64,000 nt of DNA from Bolinopsis microptera (Eukaryota; Ctenophora; Tentaculata; Lobata; Bolinopsidae): contig NC_087075.1 in NCBI RefSeq assembly GCF_026151205.1, forward strand, positions 9,284,303-9,348,302. The letters run 5' to 3'. The notes under the pieces are model-generated. The model saw only the letters and a list, made by a program, of their open reading frames with translations, was not told the origin of the DNA and searched no databases. Every line of letters starts with the position of its first letter. The stretch's first letter is position 1. Positions 55,740-64,000 of this stretch are shown here, piece by piece. Position numbers and translations under genes: made by a program.

Positions 55740-56300
55740 CTAGTGTAACCCGGCCTACGGCCGGGATTTCACTGCCGCAGTTAAAAAGGGTAGGAGTAAT
55801 TACCCGCTGAGTCAAAACCCGGATTAGGCGAGCAATTCTATTCGGAGTGCCCTCACGTATCCAATAGTATGCTTAAAAGATAGTAATTCTTAATCAATAA
55901 TCAATAGAAATTAACCCTTAACACCATGCACCACACCAGCCTATCATATTTGTGAACATGCATTACATTGTCGTATGAAAGTATGAACTCTCTCTACAGT
56001 CCAAACAGACCGTTTGAGCACTCCCTCCCCTAATAAGTTTATAGTATTATATGACCATGTAATATATACGCCATGTAATATATACGCTACATATGCAGAG
56101 AGAGAGAGAGCTAGCCCCGTAACTCTTGCCGTTCTTCTCAAGCCATTTTATGTAACATATTTTGTGGTACAAAACCATCAATTAAACCACTTACCACCGG
56201 CCGATTTTTATAAAATTTGCTTATTGGCTTCGTCAGAGTTTTTTCGGCACTATACCGAAAAAACCAGTCCCGTAACTATTACCGTTTTTTTTGTATAACC
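55740..56300 (-). mobile_element. Helitron-like non-autonomous element (copy 2)
   Basis: On the minus strand the element ends with hairpin CCCGGCCGTAGGCCGGG, TTACA and CTAG (55743-55740) followed by T, matching the Helitron rule of a hairpin, CTRR and insertion before T. The last 64 bp match 1-64. The other side, at about 56200-56300, carries TTTTTTCGGTATAGTGCCGA and AATTTCCGAACGGTTATAC beside a GTGTGTCT tract, which could be the 5' end, but a clear TC start is not certain. There is no Rep or helicase reading frame. Confidence 0.5.
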
Positions 56301-56355
56301 GTTCGGAAATTACACACAGACACACACACAGACACACACACAGACACACACACAT
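56301..56355. repeat. CACACAGA microsatellite
   Basis: Repeated ACACACACAGAC units at the edge of the Helitron-like element. Confidence 0.8.
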
Positions 56356-58045
56356 TCTGGTGTTATTAAGTTGATATATCATCGTTTATTTTTAGCTATA
56401 TTTAATCTAAATCAAAACTTTGAAGTAGAAAATGCGCAACGGTTACATGTAACAGTATTCTGAAATATCTTGAGATTAAATGCTTTATATTACTACCGTG
56501 TCGCACAATTATACATATTGTACATGCTTCTAAATAATATGTAGTGACAGTGTAGTTGCTCATGTACTGTTTTTAAAGTTTTAAGGGACCCATTTATAAA
56601 AATAAAGAACAAAAGAAAATCGAAGTAAATTTAATTGCCAGAGGTGATACTATCGTAAGAAATTTGATCTGTATCAATTAAGAAACACACAGCGATGTTG
56701 GTAGGTTAATTAGGTTAATTAACAATGTTAATTAGTTTAGTTCATATTGCACAGCCAACATTTTGAGCCCAGTTTTATTATGCTGAATTACTGAACGAGA
56801 AATAACTTGCAAATATAACAATATAGCAAGATACCAATAATCAAATAACAAGAAATAAGTTCAGTAGAAAAATTATTGAATTACTGCACAAAGAGCAGAA
56901 TAAATTAAATAATCATTGAGAAAATTAGTACCAACCGCGGAAACTTGACTAATCAACTATCAAGTAAATTATTTAATTTCTATAGACTCCCTAATGAGTT
57001 CCTAAAATCAGGTATCAACAAAAAAGAAAGGGAGCCCCAGAATCCCAGATCTTTAAAATGAATCATTAGAAGGAGGCCATGACATTTTACACTAACCATA
57101 GCAACACTGTCAGCATGAGCAACGACTTGTTTTTTCTTAAGTTAACGATACGTAATCACATTATTTACTGCATAATATCCAACTCAAGTCTGGAAAATCA
57201 CGTTATCTGAAGGTTGGGGAAGGGTGGAGACCAAAAGCGGAATATTGTCACAAATGACGTGATGTGCTACTTATAGAACTGTAAACAATAAAATCACAAC
57301 TTGTACAGAATGCAACGGAAATATACTCTAAAATTTGTAATGAAATCTTACAATAACATATTGTAATAATTGTAGGGCTGAGGAAAATCGTAAAACACTG
57401 GAGAGGAGCATATATCAGCTGTTCTGAGAAATAGTAAAAACTGGAAGAAAGGTAGATATAACGAGAACGTGTGTGATGAACACTGTACAAAGGCCAAAGG
57501 ACTAAAGAAGTTACCATAATTACAGAATGATGTATCTTGTGTCCCTGTAGTTACATCCATATCTTTGTTTTCTAAGTTACCGAGAAAAGTCAGCTAAGAC
57601 AGCAAGAAAAGTGAATTTAACGTGATACACATAATATCATAAACTCATGGGATTGGGAGACGGTAATATTTGGATGTTTGCCAATAAACAGATCGTGGAG
57701 ACGTAATTGTAAATAAACAAATGGAATTTGGAACATTTTTATGATGACTTCCTGCCTGTGGCTAGGAGTTAACAACATTAATAAATCTGCTCCTAAGAAT
57801 TAAATTAATATCACGGCGTTTCTGCAAACAAAAGCAAAACAAACATACATAATAATTCGTACGGTTACACCTATTACACTGTCAAACAACATAAAACTAA
57901 ACAACGTGTTTCTGATATAACCACAATATGATCTAGAGATCCTGGGCATTTTGTGAGATGCAGTACACGTGACTGATGACTATATCTTGCACCCAAAATC
58001 ACACACCTCCAAAGTAAAGAACTGAAAACGTGTAGAAGGGACGAA
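56356..58045. other. No supported gene
   Basis: AT-rich intergenic DNA. GTAGGTTAATTAGGTTAATT is a small direct repeat at 56700. Overlapping minus-strand frames at 57248-57560 have no motif. Confidence 0.4.
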
Positions 58046-58046
58046 A

Positions 58047-58140
58047 AATGCACGTGATATCTGCGGAATTCGCACGTGAAATCTGCGGAATTCGCACGTG
58101 ATATCAGCAGAATTCGCACGTGATATCAGCAGAATTTGCC
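58047..58140. repeat. 22 bp minisatellite with CACGTG, four copies
   Basis: Unit GCACGTGATATCAGCAGAAT (plus TC/TT). Each copy has one CACGTG and one GATATC-type palindrome. Confidence 0.85.
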
Positions 58141-59067
58141 TACGTGCTGGTCAAAGGAAACAGGTCAGAAACAAACAAACAAAATACCTAACATACCGAT
58201 TGTACACACCAGGTATTTACCGTCTTGTTTACAATGTCTGCACTAGAACAGTGTACATACAGTCTGTAGGAAGCGCCATGTCTTAGTACTATAGGATAAT
58301 CTGTACCACAATTCTCCAGATAATTTGTATACCCACATACAGTGAACAGATCGAAAATAGAATAACACGTACCGTGGAGATTAATTAACACGTACGAACG
58401 CTGTTCTGGTTATGATAATTATATTATTATATTTGATTTGTTGGAGTTTTTCATTTAGAATTAAAACAAGTCCTTCATACTTTCATACTATGGAGACAGG
58501 GTGTGGACTGGTTACAACTTACAACTGATTAAAGCACTTCCATCCCATTACATAATGTTGAAATACAACAAATTGACAATAAATTATGCAATCACAACAT
58601 TGAATATTAATGTATCAAATATAATATTAATAAATGTTGTCTAGAACACTTCTATATCAGTAGTGTGAAAAGAAATATGTAGAGGCCCCAATTATACTAA
58701 GATTAAAATAAAATGTAAGATAATTAGTCAATGTATTGATATGAAGACAAAAATTAAATGATTATCTGTATTCCGAGAAAGAGCTATTCAATGTTAACTG
58801 CTAATATGCAATATAAATGTGGAGACAGTAATACCGCGCCTGACCACAGCTGAGTTTCATCAGGTTGTGGACAGATACTGTTGTTGTGTTTTACCCAGTA
58901 CCCAAGGGTCGTGTCCGTTTATAAACACAACTCGTGGTTTGTATTTATAAACACAAGATTGTATATTTGATGAACACACAGCGGGCTTGTTAAGTAATAT
59001 GAAGAGAACCAGATCGGAGGGCGTCACTTATTGTTTATATACTTATATAATATCAGACTGGGAAGCG
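58141..59067. other. No supported gene
   Basis: AT-rich sequence with no exon-like segment; the short frames at 58098-58391 on both strands are unsupported. Confidence 0.35.
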
Positions 59068-59069
59068 AG

Positions 59070-59567
59070 AGGAGCGGCAATGACCTAAAATTGCATAATA
59101 TGGCATAATATGGCATTATAAAGAAAAAAATCAAAAAACATTTGAGTAAATTGACATTTTATGCCATTTATGCACATAATATGTAATGACTAATGTGTCA
59201 CGTAGTATGTGACACCTAAATTGGACATCCTAACATGTTTATTCACGCGGACCAGGCTACTCAAAGCTCATACTAGGCTACTAGAGGCTCATACCAGGCT
59301 GCTAGAGACTGGGAAATTGTTTGAGGTCAAAATACGATAAAAAACGGGCAAACATTTTCATATCGGTGTTCAAAAAGATATTAAAATTCTAGATGAATAT
59401 TAGATTCAATTCATATCGTTCTTTAAGGCTGAAACTTCGTGAAAGATAGGTTTTTCTAAATTCAAAACTCCAAAATGGCCTTAAAGGTCATACATTTCTA
59501 GATGGAGAAAATGGAAAAACCCTTGAGTAAGTATACATTATATATGCCATTTTAGGTCATTGCCTCG
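59070..59567. mobile_element. MITE of about 500 bp with GGCAATGACC ends
   Basis: The left end GGCAATGACCTAAAATTGCA is mirrored by TATGCCATTTTAGGTCATTG and CC on the right. Inside, GAGTAAATTGACATTTTATG and GAGTAAGTATACATTATATA, each followed by GCCAT, form a second related pair. No coding sequence. The superfamily is not assigned because no target duplication is clear. Confidence 0.6.
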
Positions 59568-60620
59568 CCCCACCCGTATGGATAATCAATAAAGATATCA
59601 GGATAATATATTAGTATATTCTAGGTAATAAACGAGGTAACAAGCAAAATTGACAGTAATTTAGGAACAGTTCCAAGCACTCTTACTGATAGCAAAATCA
59701 TCAAAGAGGTATCAATACAATAGCTATAATAGCTATAAACATATTGACATCAACTTACAAAATTAACAAAAACAAAACGACTCAGACCACCAGGCCCACA
59801 CAGGTACAAATTGATTACGATAAACTTTAACCCCCTAAATTACATGGCATACAGACAATTCGATAAAAAAACACATACATTTAGAGAAAAGGCCAGTGAC
59901 TGATTAAGTACGGAGTACCACTAAACAAATTTAAACCCCCTAAGAGTAGCAAACCGGAAACAAATTACATCAGACTTGACGGAAACTCAGAAATCAATCC
60001 CCTGATTACATTTCCCCTGGTGTGTGTGTGTGTGTGCGTGGTAGTGATATGTATCGTGCATGTTAATAATAGTGATAGTCAGACACTGTGTGACATTGTG
60101 GGATTATTATGTGGATATTATGCGGACTATAATAATAATATATTGATTGTGTATAATATTATGTGATATATGTTCACGTTGTGATGGAGATAAAGCAGGA
60201 TGGCTGTGTGAAGTAGAGATCTAGCAACAACAAGTCAATTAAGATAATAACTTAATTAACTTACAATCTTACACCTGGCTATTGTAGGGTACGGAAGGAA
60301 GGAAATGACATAACTGACAAAATATGAAAATGAAACGTGAAAATATGCTCTAACGCTAACTTAAAACAGGTGTTAACTGCGTCATTGTTTTTATTGAACT
60401 TTCAGCGTTATAAAATACTAGAGTGGGCGGGGGGATTCTAATTACAACGCTGAAACAGTGAAACAGACAATATAAAAGAAAATAGGACTTTATCGCACAG
60501 ATAATAATCCACCAGCAAAATACACATTCTTAGACTGCCAGAAAACTATTCTAACCATGATAACAACCTATAATGGACCCCAGCTGCCACCACGAAATAC
60601 CCGCGCGAAACTTGATACAG
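59568..60620. other. No supported gene
   Basis: AT-rich; a GT microsatellite (TGTGTGTGTGTGTG) lies at 60022-60036. It forms the upstream region of the candidate gene at 60675. Confidence 0.4.
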
Positions 60621-60628
60621 TATATAAA
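60621..60628 (+). promoter_or_regulatory. TATA box of the small membrane-protein gene
   Basis: TATATAAAA lies about 54 bp before the ATG at 60675, so a start site near 60650 would give a 5' UTR of about 25 bases. A short hairpin CTCTCT-AAAGAGAG lies between them. Confidence 0.4.
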
Positions 60629-60674
60629 ATATTAGAGGGAGCTCTCTCTAAAGAGAGTTAATAATAACGATAAA

Positions 60675-60881
60675 ATGTTGATTGTTGGTATTGCAGGACG
60701 AGTAACCTTCAGTCAGTTCATGAATCTGAGCTATGGTGTTATAATAGGGGTTATAATAATGGCACTTTACCAGACTCAAGATCTCATCGAGAGGCGAGCT
60801 TATGAGAGGTGGTGGGGTTTATCAGATCCAAGATCACGTGATCAGAGTCAGGATCACGTGATCAGAGTCAGGATCACGTGA
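60675..60881 (+). CDS. Hypothetical single-pass membrane microprotein or first exon
   Basis: ATG with A at -3, 54 bp below a TATA box. The frame reads MLIVGIAGRVTFSQF, then one hydrophobic segment (LSYGVIIGVIIMALY, about residues 18-32), then a charged tail QTQDLIERRAYERWWGLSD. Positive residues after the helix suggest a short N-out or mitochondrial-type membrane microprotein, but I do not recognise the family. The last about 20 residues come from a 20 bp CACGTG minisatellite (60830-60905), and its copy number sets the frame. With a different copy number the frame could instead run to CAG|GTAACA at 60925, a good donor, making this the first exon of a larger gene. Confidence 0.4.
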   Translation: MLIVGIAGRVTFSQFMNLSYGVIIGVIIMALYQTQDLIERRAYERWWGLSDPRSRDQSQDHVIRVRIT

Positions 60882-60905
60882 TCAGAGTCAGGATCACGTG
60901 TGGAG
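60830..60905. repeat. 20 bp minisatellite ATCACGTGATCAGAGTCAGG
   Basis: Three full copies and a partial one, each with the palindrome ATCACGTGAT, overlapping the 3' part of the open frame from 60675. Confidence 0.85.
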
Positions 60906-60929
60906 GGGTATTGTCAATGTGACAGGTAA

Positions 60930-62055
60930 CAAGTTAATGTTATACACAGTACTACTCGTAGAAATGGCGTCATGTAACAAACAACTCTGGTAGTACCCAC
61001 TTCTTCACAAAGCAGAGACGACATCTGTTGTCATTCTAATGGTAACTGTGTGAGTAATTGAGAGTTACCACTGTTTAAATAGAGGACAGTGTGGAGTTTG
61101 TGTGGTATTTGTGTGTGTGTGTGTGAGTGTAGAAAAGGTATCGATGTTGATGGGAGTCTAGACAATAGGTACTGTACATTCCTGGCATGTATCAAGGTCA
61201 TTGTTTAAAGTATCAGGGTTCTGGAGACATTATACAAATTTAGTAGGCTAAAAGTTTCCTAATCATAAATCTGCTCACAGTGAAGATTCCTGTTTAGGTA
61301 CGTGTCATTACACAAGATAACACAGGATCACACAGGATTACACAGGATTCAAGTTTCTTTAATATTAATGAGATAAGATTGTTGTTGAAGATCTTTTTGG
61401 CTCGACTTATCAAATTCGTAACAAAACCAATTCCACTGGCTGAAAACAAAAGGAGAAACGTAACTTTATGACACAAAACAACACAGCATCTAACAACATA
61501 CTATAACATATTATTTTAATACGTATAGTGATACTCCGCATAGTGTCACTATCACTAAACTCGACATTCAGCATTTTGTTTATAAGAGCAGTTGGCACGG
61601 GTCCAACTTACCACAATGTCAGTATACTATACTATATACTAATTACTATATATTATCTATTACTCATATTCCGACCAGCCCAGTGACATAAAGTGAGGAA
61701 TCTAAGAATCTAATTCCTAGCCATATTAATTTCCATAGCCACGCCGACTAATTTTTGTCAACAAAATTATTAAATCAAAATAGTCGCTCTCGGTTGTTAC
61801 ACACTGTAACGCCGCGCACTGTACTTTAATTCTATATTTATCCGAGAAGATGTTCGAATCGAGCGCAAATGCCAGATTCCCAGCAGATTCCTAGTTCTTG
61901 CGCTAAACTTGCGCGTTACCAAATAATCCAAGATATTCCTGTCAGGATCCAAGATTTTCCTACTACCAGTATGGTAGTATGGACTGTTTGGTAGTATGGT
62001 AGTATGGTAGTTGCAGGAACGCGCGAAGACCTATATGTAAATATTACAAAAGTGT
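60930..62055. other. No supported gene
   Basis: GTGTGTGTGTGTG at 61110, a CACAGGATTA 12 bp repeat at 61318-61350, and GGTAGTATGGTAGTATGG units at 61970-62010. Small open frames on the minus strand (61294-61598) follow the repeat and lack motifs. Confidence 0.4.
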
Positions 62056-62063
62056 ACATAGAA

Positions 62064-62136
62064 TCGTAGCTTAGTTGGTTAATCCGTCGTTACTACATTT
62101 GCAGATCGCGAGTTCGAGACCCGGAAAGGAACTCTT
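62064..62136 (+). tRNA. tRNA-like sequence, probably a pseudogene or SINE head
   Basis: TAGCTTAGTTGGTTAATCCG is a good A box, and GCGAGTTCGAGACCC, 35 bases on, is a good B box, so an RNA polymerase III promoter of tRNA type is present. The D-stem and T-stem each have mismatches, and the acceptor strands (GAATCG and AAAGGAA) do not pair. A functional tRNA is therefore unlikely. An unrelated AT-rich body follows, so a SINE head is the main alternative. Confidence 0.35.
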
Positions 62137-62239
62137 TCACAATCTTTTGGCAATTATGAATAACTATACTAATGAATTAATAACTATACTAATGAATGAC
62201 TAAACCTCTGTAATATAACTAGCAAAGTAAAATGAAATC

Positions 62240-62265
62240 GTTATCCGGCCGCGGAGCGGCCGAAA
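62240..62265. repeat. GC-rich hairpin CGGCCGCGGAGCGGCCG
   Basis: A short perfect hairpin in AT-rich DNA. It resembles the Helitron-like hairpins at 39 and 55745 but is not followed by CTRR on either strand. Confidence 0.4.
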
Positions 62266-62584
62266 AATTTATGGTAGTCGTTTTACAAATATATGGTAGC
62301 CATTTTTTCTTTCCAGACTGGATTCCTAGTCCCTTTTTAAATTTATGTCACTGGGCCGACCAGTGCTGTACCAGCTTGTGTATTTAACAAACTACAAAGA
62401 TAATGTCTATTTTGTAATGTGGTAACCATTAGTACCAGTTCACTGATATACTTATAGGAAAGGTGCAGGAGACCACCTACTCCACGATAACATCTGATAC
62501 AATACTTATAGATCTTGCGGGGAAGTGAACCATAATATTTGTTCTGAAACCTGACAGACGACTATGGTCCTGGGTTCGATTGGT

Positions 62585-62795
62585 CAATGCTGGTAGCTGA
62601 TTGTCCAATGCTGGCAGCTGATTGGTCAATGCTGGCAGCTGATTGTTCAATGCTGGCAGCTGATTGGTTAATGCTGGCAGCTGATTGGTTAATGCTGGCA
62701 GCTGATTGGTTAATGCTGGCAGCTGATTGGTTAATGCTGGTAGCTGATTGTTCAATGCTGGTAGCTGATTGGTCAATGCTGGCAGCTGATTGTTA
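62585..62795. repeat. 21 bp minisatellite, ten copies
   Basis: Unit CAATGCTGGCAGCTGATTGG plus T. Because 21 is a multiple of three, both strands stay open (ALTNQLP on the minus strand, MLAADWL on the plus strand). Those frames are a result of the repeat and not evidence of a gene. Confidence 0.9.
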
Positions 62796-64000
62796 AGTTC
62801 TCATCACGTGCCAGTATCACAGCTTGTGAGTACTAGATGTTCTTTAACAAAACTAAAGTTGAAAGCTGTTATCTGTTTTGTAATCTTATAACTTGGCAAG
62901 CGTGAAGAGAGCTAATGTTTTGGATGTATTTAGGTCAGCAATCTCTTATAACATAATATTCCTGTATGTGACAAATGAGAAATAAGAGAGAATAAGATGA
63001 GAATCTAGGTGATATGTAGGAAAAGAATCTTCCAGAACAAAGTTTTTGTGGCTGCATTTTTAACAAGTCAGCGAAATGTTCTCTTCTTCTGACGATTTCA
63101 AGCTATTGTTGACAAGCCACACAATATAATGCAAATTCGCTGCAACAAGTCGTATAAATCCTGCAACCTGTACAGTGTACATGTACGATAATGCTATATA
63201 TGAAAATAGAAATATTATTATCACAGAATGATAGAGAACTTAGCAGTTGTTATTGTGTTGTGTGGAGAGTGCACTGTAGCAGTCTGGGATACCACATTAT
63301 CTGTGTTTCCCCAGCAGTTGGAGTACTACGGTCCATATATTGGAGATCTCTAGAGACAGTCAAAAGAGGTTATCAAGATAATACTAACGAAATAACGATT
63401 ACGCAAGTAAAACTAACGGTAGTTATAGTTTAGCAGGTCAACATTATAACTGTACACCGTACAGTGTGTGGACAGTGTGCAGCTTGATATTACACTGCAA
63501 GCATTATCATTACAAACAGGAAGGTAATCGATTGAACAGTGCTTAGTATTATCGTAACTATTTAAATCCTAACTTAGATCCTCGTATATAGTTTTATCAT
63601 CACATGTACAGATTGTACACAGTGGAGTAATTGGCGAGACAAAGGAGAGGATTTTGAGGGTATTCATGAAAACCATGTTTTGGTCAGAAAAATTATAGTG
63701 TCAAAGGAAAGGATAATAAGCCTGACAAAAGCGACAATTATATAGATGAGAGGTATTGCACTATCAGTCATCACTAATAGGCAGATGGAAGGAGAAAATG
63801 TATTTCATGTAAACTAATATCACAAACTTAAAACAGAAGATTTAAACGGAGGTGTGACCACCGTTGGATCACAGAATGCCGTTACTTCTTTCACCAAGAA
63901 AAAGTGGGGATGTTACTGCACATACCACATGATACGGTGTAGAAAAAATAAACAATGATTAATTATTGGAATTATTAATGAAAGTCCAAGATTGTCTAAG
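62796..64000. other. No supported gene to the right edge
   Basis: AT-rich intergenic DNA. The frame at 63191-63433 has no recognisable motif. One CACGTG lies near 62805. Confidence 0.4.

Noticed and set aside
62064-62136. Functional tRNA gene
   Set aside because: Stems are mismatched and the acceptor strands do not pair; kept only as a tRNA-like sequence.
62477-62796. Long repetitive frames on both strands (NQLPALT, MLAADW)
   Set aside because: The 21 bp minisatellite unit is a multiple of three, so open frames persist automatically; there is no signal of selection.

Overview
This is a 64 kb stretch of AT-rich nuclear DNA from an animal. The evidence is GT-AG spliced exons, LINE, SINE, hAT, mariner-like, Harbinger-like and Helitron-like elements, TTAGGG-type telomeric repeats, and one large gene that is clearly a homologue of the animal protein TMEM131. 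There are no bacterial operons, ribosome binding sites or phage genes. I think it is an invertebrate or early-branching metazoan because introns are short and mobile elements are very diverse, but the sequence does not let me name the phylum.

Layout. 0-12.5 kb is a nest of mobile-element pieces: a Helitron-like 3' end at the left edge, an inverted and tandem repeat cluster (0.4-2.2 kb), a broken hAT transposase with its CCGGT-rich end repeats (2.7-3.8 kb), a 5 kb segment bounded by two 386 bp inverted arms (3985-9026), a decayed LINE (9.1-10.35 kb), and a tRNA-derived SINE flanked by 278 bp direct repeats (11.06-12.0 kb). 12.5-17.6 kb holds a 3 kb foldback element and a smaller element with GACATCTGTCC ends. 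17.6-18.6 kb holds a probable two-exon secreted cysteine-rich protein gene. 19.3-22.4 kb is again repeats: a foldback, paired direct repeats around a minisatellite, and a LINE fragment interrupted by an element whose core is a telomeric TTAGGG array. 24-24.7 kb is a mariner-like non-autonomous element. 25.0-26.0 kb holds the last two exons of a spliced gene on the minus strand, ending in a possible prenylation (CaaX) box. 26.7-28.6 kb holds short inverted-repeat elements and a CpG-dense patch. 28.6-37 kb is low in recognisable repeats but has several protein-like exons and decayed reading frames on both strands. 37-47 kb is AT-rich intergenic DNA with MITEs, many minisatellites and very frequent CACGTG palindromes. 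47.2-49.7 kb is a 5'-truncated L1/Tx1-type LINE with a long poly(A) tail. 50.6-54.8 kb is the TMEM131 homologue, the only long intact host gene. 55-64 kb has a Helitron-like end, a MITE, a TATA-driven small membrane-protein reading frame, a tRNA-like sequence and minisatellites.

How it fits together. The genes do not form a pathway. The TMEM131 homologue is expected to act in the endoplasmic reticulum in secretory cargo (collagen) export. The other gene candidates are partial or unrecognised. Most of the window is explained by repeated insertion of transposable elements, often one into another. All splice sites and exon joins given here are read by eye and have not been tested against transcripts.
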